In this document: positions 44,058 through 52,475 of the stretch, one piece after another | Layout of the letters: each line of letters opens with the position of its first letter | How positions within the stretch are numbered: the stretch's first letter is position 1 | Source of the DNA: Nonomuraea aurantiaca | GTDB lineage: Bacteria; Actinomycetota; Actinomycetes; Streptosporangiales; Streptosporangiaceae | Assembly (NCBI RefSeq): GCF_020215705.1 | Contig: NZ_JAIWNB010000002.1 | Location: 788,343 to 852,342, forward strand | DNA length: 64,000 bases | Direction of reading: 5' to 3' | Notes under the pieces: generated by a model | What the model was told of the DNA's origin: nothing | The model's input: only the letters and a program-made list of their open reading frames with translations | The model's database searches: none | Made by a program: the position numbers and the translations under genes

Positions 44058-46880
44058 CTACCGCTCGCTGACGATCTCCGTGAGCTCGGTCAGCCCGGTC
44101 TGGATGCGGGCGCGGACCTCTCCCGCGCTGTACCAGTCGCCAGGGCACTCGGCCAGGGCCTGCTCCATGAGCGCGCGGGCATCGTCGCGGTCGCCGCGGA
44201 GCATCGCCAGCTCGCCCAGCCCCACGTGCGCCCTGGCCATCGTGTCACCCGAGCCGATCCGCCGGGCCATCTCGGCGGCCCGCAGATAGTCGCCCCGCGC
44301 CCCGTCGAGGTCGCCCAGCCGGGCCACGGAGTCCCCGCGCAGGCACAGGCACTCGGCCATGTCCGCCTTCGCGCCGAGCTCCCTGGATGTCCGCAGGCCC
44401 TGGTCGGCCAGGTCGCGAGAGGCCGCGTAGTCACCCTGCTCATAGGCCAGCTCGCTGAGCCCGCTGAGCGCCAGCGTGGCGCCCCAGCGCTCGCCGAGGG
44501 CCCGGAACGCGGTCAGCGCCCGCTCGAACTCGGCCCTGGCCTCGTCACCACGGCCGATGATCTGCAGCATGAACGCGAAGCCGCAGTGCATCAAGGCCCG
44601 CGACCAGGGCGACAGGCTGCCGGAATAGTGGGCCACCAGCTTCTGGACGCCCTCGTAGTCGTCGGGCGGGCCGGTGAACATCGGCAGCATCATCGTCAGG
44701 GACTCCAGCCGCGTCGGCAGGTAGGCGACCGGCATCAGGCGGCGGAGCTTGTCCAGCCGGGCACGCAGCTCGTCACCCGGCTGCCTGCCCCATGCCGCGA
44801 CCAGCACGCACATGGCGTACTCCTCTTCGAGGCCCTCGGGCGGGGTGCTGCCCATATCGGCGATCAGCCCGTCGGCCAGGCTCGCGCTGGTGCCCCGGTG
44901 GCCGCGCGTCCACCAGTAGTAGGCGGAGTAGGCGAGGATCCGCAGGCCCAGCGCCTCCCGGCCGGTCTCGGCCGACCAGCGTACGGCGGCGGCCAGGTTG
45001 TCGCTCTCCTCGTCGAGGCGCGCCAGCCATTCCAGCTGCTCGGCCTTGCGCATGTGGCCGTCCGCCTCGACGGCCAGCGCCAGGTAGCAGCCGGCGTGCG
45101 CCTCGCGCACCGCCTCGGTCTCGCCCGACTCCGCGAGCTTCTCGGCGCAGAACGCCTGGATCGTCTCCATCATCCAGTAGCGGCCGTCCACGGCCTCGAC
45201 CAGTGACTTCTCCGCCAGCGAGAACAGCACCTCCTCCGGCAGCCCGCACACCCGCTCCGCCGACTCGGGCGTGGCGCCGCCCACGAACACCGTCAGCCGC
45301 CTGGCCATCCGCTGCTCCCGCTCGTCGAGCAGGTCCCAGCTCCACGCCACGACCGCGCGGAGCGTCTGGTGCCTGGGCAGGGCCGTACGGCTGCCGCGGG
45401 CCAGCAATCGGAACCGGTCGTCGAGCCGCGCCGCCACGTCGCCGACCGACATCGTGCGCAGCCGCGCGGCCGCCAGCTCGATCGCGAGCGGCAGCCCGTC
45501 GAGCGCCCGGCAGATGCCGGCCACCTGAGCCAGGTTCGTCTCGTCGACCGGCTGCCGGACCGCGGCCGCCCGGTCGGCGAACAGCCGGACGGCGGGGTAG
45601 TCGAGGGGGTTCGCGGCGTCGGGCGGCGGCAGCCGCAGCGGCGCCACGGGCAGCAGGGACTCGCCGGTGATGCCCAGGGCCTCGCGGCTGGTCGCCAGCA
45701 CCCGCAGCGCCGGGCAGGAGGCGAGCAGCACGTCGGCCAGCTCGGCCGCGGCCGCGACGAGATGCTCGCAGTTGTCGAGCACCAGCAGCAGCCCGCGGTC
45801 GGCGAGCGCGGCGAGCAGGCGGGCCATCGGATCGACGGCGGGCCGGTCGTGGCCGGACAGCCGGGTGTCGCGGATGTCGAGCGCCGCCAGCACCGCCTTC
45901 GGCACGTCGGCGGGGTCGGTGACGGGCGCGAGCTGCACGACGCACACGTCACCGGTGACCCGCTCGGCGGCCTCCATCGCGAGCCGGGTCTTGCCCGCCC
46001 CGCCGGGTCCGATGAGCGTGACGAGCCTGGCCGCCGCCAGCTGGGCGCCCACCTGGCGGAGCTCCTCGGCCCTGCCGACGAAGCTGGTGAGCTGGGCGCG
46101 CAGGCCCTGCCTGGTCACGGCCGCCGCGGTGGTCGACACTGTGGCCGCCAGCGACGGGTCGGCCCTGAGCACGGCCAGGTGCGCCGCGGCCAGTTCGGCT
46201 CCTGGCTCGACGCCCAGCTCCTCGTCGAGGAGCCGCCGGGCGTCGGCGTAGACGGTCAACGCCTCGGCCTGCCTGCCGCTGCCGTACAGGGCCCGCATGA
46301 GCTGGGCCCGCAGCCGTTCGCGCAGCGGGTGGGCGGCCGTCAGCCGCCGCAGCTCGGCGACCAGCTCGCGGTGGGCGCCCAGCTCCAGGTCGGCCTGGAC
46401 GCGGTCCTCGACGGCGACCAGGCGCAGCTCCTCCAGCCCGGCGGCGGCCGCCTCCGCGTGCGGGGCGTCGGAGAGCGGCGGCGCGCCCCGCCACAGCGCC
46501 AGCGCCTCGCGCAGCAGCGACGCCGCGCGGCGTGGGTCGCCGGCACCGAGAGCCCGCCTGCCGTCGCCGGCCAGCCGCTCGAACCGGTGCGCGTCGACGT
46601 CCTGCGGGTCGGCCGCCAGCCGGTAGCCCGCCGGATGGAACTCCACCCGATCCCTGCCCAGCGCCCGGCGCAGCCTCGACACCTGCGCCTGCAGCGCGTT
46701 GGCCACGCCCTCGGGCGGCTGCGGGCCGTAGAGGGCGGCGGCCAGCCGCTCGGCGCCGACGACCCGGCCCGCGTCGAGCGCCAGCAGCGTGAGCAGCCCC
46801 CGCAACCGGGGGCCGCCGAGCGCGACCGGCTCGCCGTCCTCGCCCAGCGCCCGTGCCGGGCCGAGGATTTCGAAGCGCAT
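44058..46880 (-). CDS. AfsR/SARP-type regulator with BTAD, ATPase and TPR regions
   Basis: 940 aa. Residues 1-90: OmpR-type winged helix (RFEILGPARAL). Residues 95-240: bacterial transcriptional activation domain (ALLREALALWRG, PLRERLRAQLMRALYGSGRQAEAL). Residues 265-560: STAND/NB-ARC-like ATPase with Walker A GPGGAGKTRL (291-300), Walker B LLLVLDNCEHLV and LDGLPLAIELAAARLR. The remainder is TPR-like helical repeats. Such proteins activate secondary-metabolite or resistance genes. The neighbouring DHA2 exporter and the P450/PEP-mutase-like pair are plausible targets. A homologue of the same architecture lies at 56668. Confidence 0.88.
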   Translation of the reverse strand: MRFEILGPARALGEDGEPVALGGPRLRGLLTLLALDAGRVVGAERLAAALYGPQPPEGVANALQAQVSRLRRALGRDRVEFHPAGYRLAADPQDVDAHRFERLAGDGRRALGAGDPRRAASLLREALALWRGAPPLSDAPHAEAAAAGLEELRLVAVEDRVQADLELGAHRELVAELRRLTAAHPLRERLRAQLMRALYGSGRQAEALTVYADARRLLDEELGVEPGAELAAAHLAVLRADPSLAATVSTTAAAVTRQGLRAQLTSFVGRAEELRQVGAQLAAARLVTLIGPGGAGKTRLAMEAAERVTGDVCVVQLAPVTDPADVPKAVLAALDIRDTRLSGHDRPAVDPMARLLAALADRGLLLVLDNCEHLVAAAAELADVLLASCPALRVLATSREALGITGESLLPVAPLRLPPPDAANPLDYPAVRLFADRAAAVRQPVDETNLAQVAGICRALDGLPLAIELAAARLRTMSVGDVAARLDDRFRLLARGSRTALPRHQTLRAVVAWSWDLLDEREQRMARRLTVFVGGATPESAERVCGLPEEVLFSLAEKSLVEAVDGRYWMMETIQAFCAEKLAESGETEAVREAHAGCYLALAVEADGHMRKAEQLEWLARLDEESDNLAAAVRWSAETGREALGLRILAYSAYYWWTRGHRGTSASLADGLIADMGSTPPEGLEEEYAMCVLVAAWGRQPGDELRARLDKLRRLMPVAYLPTRLESLTMMLPMFTGPPDDYEGVQKLVAHYSGSLSPWSRALMHCGFAFMLQIIGRGDEARAEFERALTAFRALGERWGATLALSGLSELAYEQGDYAASRDLADQGLRTSRELGAKADMAECLCLRGDSVARLGDLDGARGDYLRAAEMARRIGSGDTMARAHVGLGELAMLRGDRDDARALMEQALAECPGDWYSAGEVRARIQTGLTELTEIVSER

Positions 46881-46965
46881 GCCTCGATTATCGCGGCCCC
46901 GCGAAGACCGCGGCGATCTTCGGGTGCGACGGCTGTCGCGGTTCGACGATCTCCGCGTACGCCCG

Positions 46966-47718
46966 CTATCGCGGTTCGGGGAGCATCGCGACGATCTCCG
47001 CGTACGTCGGCGCCGGTGGTGCCGTCTTCCCCTGTACGGCCAGCAGGCTCGACAACGCCCCGTGCAGCGAGGCCCGGTACAGCAGCGACCCGGTGCTCAC
47101 CCTGGCGACGCCCACCGAGGCGAGCTGGGCCAGCGTGGGCCCGTCAGGCAGGAACAGCACGTTGACCGGCAGCGGCGTGCTCGCCACCACCTCGGCGATC
47201 TCCCCCAAGTCGCGCAGGCCGGGGACGAAGACGCCGTCGGCGTGTCCGTAGGCGCTCACCCGCTCCCGTGTGTCGCCCGTCTTCAGCCAGTGGGTGTCGG
47301 TCCGGGCGTTGACGAACACGCCGTGGCCCTTGGCCGCCTCGATGATCCGCTGGTGCAGCTCGATCGGCCGCAGCGTGCCGTCGGCCCGGCCGTCCTCCAG
47401 GTTGACGCCCGCGACGCCCAGGGCCGCGAGCGCCGCGACCAGGTCGGACACCCGCGCGGGGTCGTCGCTGAAGCCGCCCTCGATGTCGACGGTGACCAGG
47501 ACACCGAGGTCCTTGAGCAGCTCGGCCAGCTCGATCGTCTCCGCCTTGGTGACGCCCGCGGCGTCCGGCTTGCCGTGCACGGCGGACACGCCGAGGCTGG
47601 TGGTGCCGATCGCAGGGAAGCCCTGCGCGGCCAGCATGGCGGCGGACCCGTAGTCCCAGGCGTTGGGCAGCAGCAGCGGGTCGCCCGGCCGGTGCAGGTC
47701 GCTGAAAGGGGTGCTCAT
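46966..47718 (-). CDS. Isocitrate lyase/PEP mutase-superfamily enzyme
   Basis: 250 aa TIM-barrel protein. The family start PLLLPNAWDYGSAAMLAAQG, the metal/substrate motif VTVDIEGGFSDDP, VNLEDGRADGTLRP and FVNARTDTHW are present. The EDK...NS signature of true phosphonate-forming PEP mutase is replaced by EDGRA, so a C-C-cleaving lyase or hydrolase role is more likely than phosphonate synthesis. Its ATG overlaps the P450-like gene stop, so the two are made together. A partial duplicate of its 3' end (ACGATCTCCGCGTACG) lies just downstream at about 46946. Confidence 0.8.
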   Translation of the reverse strand: MSTPFSDLHRPGDPLLLPNAWDYGSAAMLAAQGFPAIGTTSLGVSAVHGKPDAAGVTKAETIELAELLKDLGVLVTVDIEGGFSDDPARVSDLVAALAALGVAGVNLEDGRADGTLRPIELHQRIIEAAKGHGVFVNARTDTHWLKTGDTRERVSAYGHADGVFVPGLRDLGEIAEVVASTPLPVNVLFLPDGPTLAQLASVGVARVSTGSLLYRASLHGALSSLLAVQGKTAPPAPTYAEIVAMLPEPR

Positions 47719-48500
47719 CGGGTGTCCTCCGGTCGCAGGATCGCCGCCAGCACGCCGGCCGCGAGGGCGAGCGCGTGGGCGGAGGCGGGGCAGGGGCGCA
47801 CGCCCGAGCCGAACGTCAGGTGGGGCGTCGGGCCGCGCGAGACGTCGAACCGCTCGGGCCGGTCGAATACGGCCGGGTCGCGGTTGGCGGCCACCAGGTC
47901 GATCGTGATCTCCTCGCCCGTCTGCCGGTCGAGCCTGCGGCTGGCCTTGAGCGGCGGATCATGGCGGAGCGTCTCGTGCAGCAGGTCGTCCGTGTCGTCG
48001 CCGGGTTCGGCGTGGGTGAGCGCGTTCGCGATGAGGGCCGTCGTGGCGGCATGGGCCTGCAGGAGGATGGTGATCCCGGGGATCGGGTCGCCCGCGCCGG
48101 ACAGGAGCTCGACCAGCTCGGCCACCGCGGCGTCGGCCTCGGGCCCGGCCTCGCCCGACAGGTAGCCCGCGGCGGCGGCCGCCACCGCTCCCGTCAACCG
48201 CTTGTCGTCGGTGACGCCGAGCGCGGCGCCGAGCACCGCCGCCGGGACGTCCGGCCAGTCGCCGTCCCGCTTCAGCGTCTCCGCCGTGGCGGCCTGTCTC
48301 AGCGCGGCCGGGTCGAGGGCGGCGAGTCGCTCGGTGACCAGGCGGCGTCGTTCGGTGTGCGTCTCGCCGGTGCTGAACCGGGACACCTGGGAGCGGAGCC
48401 AGGCAAGCGTCCCGGAGGGCGCGTCCTGGCGCACCGGAGGTGGCACGTAACGGGTGTCGGCCAGCACCGAGACGGCATCGGCATGGCGGGTGATGAGCAT
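47715..48500 (-). CDS. Compact cytochrome P450-like protein
   Basis: 261 aa, against about 400 for normal bacterial P450s. The heme-ligand region is FGSGVRPCPASAHALALA (Cys237), the K-helix ExxR is HETLRHDPPL (E176, R179), and the C-helix HxxxR is HTERRRLV. The I-helix region LLQAHAATTALIANAL lacks the usual Gly/acid-Thr pair. Missing length is mostly from the N-terminal and F/G-helix parts. It could be a minimal active P450 or a heme-binding protein without oxygenase activity. ATGA overlap with the PEP-mutase-like gene indicates a joint function. Confidence 0.75.
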   Translation of the reverse strand: MLITRHADAVSVLADTRYVPPPVRQDAPSGTLAWLRSQVSRFSTGETHTERRRLVTERLAALDPAALRQAATAETLKRDGDWPDVPAAVLGAALGVTDDKRLTGAVAAAAAGYLSGEAGPEADAAVAELVELLSGAGDPIPGITILLQAHAATTALIANALTHAEPGDDTDDLLHETLRHDPPLKASRRLDRQTGEEITIDLVAANRDPAVFDRPERFDVSRGPTPHLTFGSGVRPCPASAHALALAAGVLAAILRPEDTR

Positions 48501-48567
48501 GGGACCACGCTAGGCCGGAATTCCTTCGACGCCGGGCGAAGTATCGGCGCGTCAGGTTGCCAGGCGT

Positions 48568-49278
48568 TCAGGCCGCCAGGCGTTCGGGGTGCTCGGGGTG
48601 CTCAGTCGGGGCGGGCCGGGCCGCCGGCCGGACGGTGGGGCGCCGATCCACGGCGGTCACGGCCATGCACACGACCAGCGCGATGTCGGCCAGCACCACG
48701 CCCCGCTCCAGCAGCCCGTAGTAGGAGCCGCCGCCGATCAGCGGCGAGGTGAAGGAGGCCGGGTGCGCGACCAGGTAGGCGACCAGCGCCACCGCCGAGG
48801 TCACGCTGAGCGCCTTGACCCGGTTCCACATCGGCAGGGGCGCGCGACCTCTGGCCAGGGCCCAGCCGGCCACGGGCAGGGCGGTGAAGATGACGGCCGA
48901 GGACCAGCGGTGGATCTCACCCACCAGCGAGCCGACCGCCGCGCCGCCGGGGTCGGTGGGGAAGACCGCGCTCAGCATCAACCCGGCCGCGGCGGCCAGC
49001 AGCAGCACCCTGGCGGCCGCGCTGCGGCCGGGCTCCCGGGTCGCCAGCGCGTACGCCAGGGACAGGCAGGCCCCGGCCAGGGCGAGCATGCCGATCAGCA
49101 CGGGCGCCATCCCGCCGGGGATCAGCGCGTAGTCGCTCAGCAGCGGCTGGCCGGGCAGCGCGAGCTGCGCGTAGCCGAGCGCGGCGACGGCGGCCAGCGC
49201 GCCGGCCACGGCGCTCACCACCGGCACCGTCACCGAAACCGGCTCCATGCCGCGACCTGAGAGGTCCGTCGGGGTCAT
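48568..49278 (-). CDS. DUF998-type multi-pass membrane protein
   Basis: 236 aa with six to seven predicted membrane helices. The arrangement SDYALIPGGMAPVLIGML, VFPTDPGGAAVGSLVGEIH (conserved Asp/His region between helices) and LIGGGSYYGLLERGVVLAD fits the DUF998 family. The C-terminus is a Pro/Glu/His-rich tail. Function unknown. Its ATG overlaps the stop of the glycosyltransferase gene (49275-49278), so it is the last member of that run. Confidence 0.7.
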   Translation of the reverse strand: MTPTDLSGRGMEPVSVTVPVVSAVAGALAAVAALGYAQLALPGQPLLSDYALIPGGMAPVLIGMLALAGACLSLAYALATREPGRSAAARVLLLAAAAGLMLSAVFPTDPGGAAVGSLVGEIHRWSSAVIFTALPVAGWALARGRAPLPMWNRVKALSVTSAVALVAYLVAHPASFTSPLIGGGSYYGLLERGVVLADIALVVCMAVTAVDRRPTVRPAARPAPTEHPEHPERLAA

Positions 49279-50486
49279 CGCGCCACCTCGTCATAGATCT
49301 TCTCGAAGCGGGCCAGGGAGTTCTGGTGGTCGTGCGTGAGGGCCAGGTCACGGCTCGCCTTGCCGAGGCGGGCACGCAGGTCGTCGTCGGTGAGGATGGT
49401 GGTCATGTGGCGGGCCAGCGACATGACGTCCCGCGGCTCGAACAGGTAGCCGTTGTCCGCCACCAGGTGCGGCAGGGCCATGGCGTTCGCCGCGACCACG
49501 GGCAGCCCGCTGGCCATGGCCTCCAGGGTCGCGATGCTCTGCAGTTCGGCGATGCTCGGCATGGCGAACAGGTCGGCCGCGGCGAACGCCTGCGGCATGT
49601 TCTCGTCGGGCACGTAGCCGAGGAAGAACACCCGCTCGCGGACCCCGATGCGATCAGCCAGCCGCTCCAGCTCCGGCCGCTGGTTGCCCTGCCCGACGAG
49701 CGCGATCTGCGCGTCGGTGTCGTTGAGCACATACGGCAGCGCGCGGACGAGATCGTCGAGGCGCTTCTCCTCGTCCAGGCGGCCGACGAACAGGGCGGTG
49801 GGGCGGTCGGGCAGGTCGAACAGCTTGCGGGCCCACGCCTTGGGCTCGGCGTGCGGGTAGAAGCGGGCCAGGTCGATGCCGCACGACACCGACTCCACCT
49901 CGCGGGTGAAGCCCTGGTCGGCCAGCAGCTTGGCGGCCAGCGGCGTGGGCGTGGTGATGTGGTCGGCGCGGTTGAAGATCCGGGCGAAGTCGCGCCAGGC
50001 CAGTTGGCCGGCCTTCTGCCGGAGCCGGTCGGGGATGTGGCCGAACTGGAAGAGGTTGTCCGGCATGAAGTGGTTGGTGGCCACGATGGGCACCTGGCGG
50101 CGGCGGGCGGCGGCGATGGCGGCGCGGCCGACGACGAAGTGGCCCTGGGAGTGCAGGACGTCGGGCTGGACGGCGTCCATCAGCCGGTCCAGCCGGGTGG
50201 GGACGGTGACCCGCATGGTGGGGTGGACCAGGAGCGGCGCGGAGCGCAGCCGGTGCACCACCACGCCGTCGACCACCTCGGCCGTGGCCGGGCCCTGGTC
50301 CGACTGGCAGACGACGTGCACCTCGTTGCCGCGCGCGGCCAGGCCGCTGGCCAGGCGGTAGGTGAAGACGGCGGTGCCGTTGACGTCGGGAGGGTAGGTG
50401 TCGGTGGAGATCAGGATGCGCCGCGGGCGCGTGGGGACGGGCGCGAGCTCTGTGCGCTGGGTGGTGGTGCGCAGGGGCATGACCAT
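49275..50486 (-). CDS. Glycosyltransferase family 4, PimB/GtfA-like
   Basis: About 403 aa GT-B-fold glycosyltransferase. The N-terminal half has ILISTDTYPPDVNGTAVFTY and DVLHSQGHFVVGRAAIAAAR. The C-terminal donor domain has ALFVGRLDEEKRLDDLVRAL and the E-x7-E motif in SIAELQSIATLEAMASGLPV. No membrane helix, so a peripheral cytoplasmic enzyme using a nucleotide-sugar donor. The nearest functional guess is mannosyl or glucosyl transfer to lipids, as for PimB-like enzymes, but the acceptor is unknown. ATG 50486 behind GGAG; ATG 50480 is possible. Confidence 0.85.
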   Translation of the reverse strand: MVMPLRTTTQRTELAPVPTRPRRILISTDTYPPDVNGTAVFTYRLASGLAARGNEVHVVCQSDQGPATAEVVDGVVVHRLRSAPLLVHPTMRVTVPTRLDRLMDAVQPDVLHSQGHFVVGRAAIAAARRRQVPIVATNHFMPDNLFQFGHIPDRLRQKAGQLAWRDFARIFNRADHITTPTPLAAKLLADQGFTREVESVSCGIDLARFYPHAEPKAWARKLFDLPDRPTALFVGRLDEEKRLDDLVRALPYVLNDTDAQIALVGQGNQRPELERLADRIGVRERVFFLGYVPDENMPQAFAAADLFAMPSIAELQSIATLEAMASGLPVVAANAMALPHLVADNGYLFEPRDVMSLARHMTTILTDDDLRARLGKASRDLALTHDHQNSLARFEKIYDEVAR

Positions 50487-50578
50487 GACGGGGACTCCAG
50501 TCGAAAGGGTGATCGCCGACCGGCTGGGGAAGGCCGGTGCGGGAGCAGGTGGTGGGGGGTAGGTGGTTCGGGGGCAGG

Positions 50579-51382
50579 TCAGTGGCGCGCCTCCAGCGGA
50601 GTGGTGCGGGCCAGGGCGAGGGTCCCCGCCGCGGTCAGCGCCGCCGCCGCGATCGGGGCCAGTCCGGAGGGCAGCGGCTCGCCCAGCAGCAGCGCGCCGA
50701 AGGCGACCGCCGTGAGCGGGTCGGCGATCTGCAGCGAGGCGAAGGAGACGCCGAAGTGGCCGACGGCGTAGGCCCGCTGGAGCATCATCAGCGCCAGCAG
50801 CGCGGGCACCGGCATCGCCAGCAGGTACCACCAGTTCCAGGAGCCGTCGACCAGCGCCCGCATGAGCGTGGCCGTGGCGCCGTACAGCACGCCCGAACTG
50901 GTGGCCAGCAGCGCCGCCCGGCCCGCCGGCGAGGCGATCTTCGAGCCCGCCCAGAGCAGCACCGACGCGATGCCGGCGACCGCCAGCAACGTCAGCACGC
51001 CGTTCGGGCTCAGGTACGTCGGGCCTTCGGCCGCGGGCACCAGCAGGACCAGGCCGATCAGCCCGGCCGCCACCACACCCGCGGCGGTCAGCTCCTTGCG
51101 GGAGGGCCGCCGGCCGTGCAGCGCGGCGGCGATCGGCAGCGCGAACAGCAGGCTCGCCACCCCCATCGGCTGCACGACGGTCAGCGGGCCCAGGCCCAGG
51201 GCGACGACGTGCAGGCCACCGCCGGACAGGATCGACAGGCCGCCGAGCAGCCAGCGCGGCCTCCGCAACAGCATGAGCAGGGTGGGCTTGGTCGTACCGG
51301 CCGCTTCGAACTGCTGAAGCGCGGCGCCGAGCGCGAAGAACAGGGAACCGACCAGGGCGATAACGGCGGCCAGGACAGTCAT
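50579..51382 (-). CDS. DMT-superfamily (EamA-like) membrane protein
   Basis: About 267 aa with nine to ten predicted membrane helices in two halves (FFALGAALQQFEAAGT early; FGVSFASLQIADPLTAVAFG and GALLLGEPLPSGLAPI late), the drug/metabolite transporter layout. ATG 51382 follows AGGAG. It lies between DedA and the glycosyltransferase on the same strand, with gaps of 36 and 92 bp. Substrate unknown. Confidence 0.75.
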   Translation of the reverse strand: MTVLAAVIALVGSLFFALGAALQQFEAAGTTKPTLLMLLRRPRWLLGGLSILSGGGLHVVALGLGPLTVVQPMGVASLLFALPIAAALHGRRPSRKELTAAGVVAAGLIGLVLLVPAAEGPTYLSPNGVLTLLAVAGIASVLLWAGSKIASPAGRAALLATSSGVLYGATATLMRALVDGSWNWWYLLAMPVPALLALMMLQRAYAVGHFGVSFASLQIADPLTAVAFGALLLGEPLPSGLAPIAAAALTAAGTLALARTTPLEARH

Positions 51383-51418
51383 GCCCACTCCTCTCAAACA
51401 GATGGTTACCGGGCGAGG

Positions 51419-52036
51419 TCAAACAGACGTGTCCACCGGAAGGCGCTCCGGGGAAGCCTGGGTGGCGCGTCGCTTCCGCGCCCACCGGATGACCTCGACG
51501 AGGCCGGTGACGGACAGGGCGATGCCCAGGCCGAGCAGCAGGCCCTTGATCGGGTCGTTCTCGAAGGCCATCCCGCCGAAGAAGCCGATCAGGCCGGAGT
51601 ACAGGCCCCACGAGGCGGCCGCGATCGCGTCGAAGAAGGTGAAGGAGCGCAGCGGATGGCGTACGGCGCCCATGGTCAGCGTGGTCGCGGTGCGCCCGCC
51701 GGGGATGTAGCGAGCGGCCACGAGGATCATCCCGCCGCGCTCGGCCAGCGCGTTTCCGGCCCACACGAACGCCTTGCGGTGCCGCAGCCGCCCGCCCGAC
51801 TTCTTGCCGATCAGGTAGGAGATGTGGTCGCCCGCGAAGGCGCCCAGCGCGGACACCACGATCACCAACGCCAGGTTCGTCTGCCCGGAGGCGGCGAAGA
51901 CGGCCGCGGTGATCACCGCGGTCTCCGCCGGCACGACCGGGAAGAACCCGTCGAGCAGTGCCAGCGCGAACAGCGCCACGTACAGCCACGGTGACGACAT
52001 CACCTGCTGGACCAGTTCCAGAATGGCGTGCGACAT
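51419..52036 (-). CDS. DedA-family membrane protein
   Basis: About 205 aa. Family segments: LDGFFPVVPAETAVITAAVF, GAFAGDHISYLIGKKSGGRL, LVAARYIPGGRTATTLTMGA and the F-x-F-F-x-A region. DedA proteins help recycle polyprenyl or phospholipid carriers across the membrane, which fits a neighbouring glycosyltransferase. ATG 52036 behind GGAG; the upstream in-frame extension lacks signals. First gene of the leftward DedA-DMT-GT4-DUF998 run. Confidence 0.85.
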   Translation of the reverse strand: MSHAILELVQQVMSSPWLYVALFALALLDGFFPVVPAETAVITAAVFAASGQTNLALVIVVSALGAFAGDHISYLIGKKSGGRLRHRKAFVWAGNALAERGGMILVAARYIPGGRTATTLTMGAVRHPLRSFTFFDAIAAASWGLYSGLIGFFGGMAFENDPIKGLLLGLGIALSVTGLVEVIRWARKRRATQASPERLPVDTSV

Positions 52037-52210
52037 TGTGTGTACTCCGATCGTTGGGGCGCCCTCACATCGTGTCGCTGTGAGGTGCCGTGGGACATCG
52101 GGGATCACCCCGGTCGAACGCGTGCCCCACCCCGACAGGGGTCAGGGCGCGCACCTTTTGAAGCTAGAAACTCCGCAGGTCACGGCACATCAGTCGATCG
52201 GCACACATGA

Positions 52211-52230
52211 CCCCCGACTTTCGTCAGGGG
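52211..52230. promoter_or_regulatory. Inverted-repeat operator, copy 1
   Basis: CCCCCGAC-TTTC-GTCAGGGG: near-perfect 8-bp arms with one mismatch. It lies 175 bp upstream of the DedA start in the divergent gap. Same type as the copy at 52352. Confidence 0.5.
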
Positions 52231-52351
52231 CGGTCATACGACCTCCGGGCGACACTCTTCGATCAAAGCGGGTCGCCGCTACCAGCACAGGAGTGTGGGT
52301 GGGCGGCTTTGGGGTGGGGTTAGCACCACCGGCCATGGTCGACCCAGCACC

Positions 52352-52372
52352 ACCCTGACTTCTCGTCAGGGT
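52352..52372. promoter_or_regulatory. Inverted-repeat operator, copy 2 (perfect)
   Basis: ACCCTGAC (52352-52359) and GTCAGGGT (52365-52372) are perfectly complementary around TTCTC. A CTACCTCCG segment follows, and copy 1 is followed by a similar ACGACCTCCG, so a roughly 45-bp promoter-like unit seems duplicated. Sites of the form TGAC-N4/5-GTCA are typical of NarL/LuxR-type response regulators. The remainder of the 440-bp gap (52037-52475) shows no gene. Confidence 0.6.
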
Positions 52373-52475
52373 CGTTCCCCTACCTCCGTCCGGACGCCCG
52401 GTTCCCCCTCACGGGTGAGGCGGATCCCTCCGCTGCGGGAGGGAGGGCCGGGGCGGGGAGGCGCACTGTTGGCAC

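Noticed and set aside
45369..47165. Rightward open frame of about 598 codons opposite the first AfsR-type regulator
   Set aside because: Antisense shadow with low-complexity Arg/Gly/Gln/His composition; it also runs through the end of the PEP-mutase-like gene.
46966..47718. Phosphonate biosynthesis (true PEP mutase)
   Set aside because: The EDK...NS signature is absent (EDGRA here), and no phosphonopyruvate decarboxylase or transaminase is nearby.
50487..51989. N-terminal extension of the glycosyltransferase by about 500 residues
   Set aside because: It is an out-of-frame shadow of the DMT and DedA genes on the same strand; ATG 50486 with GGAG gives a standard GT4.
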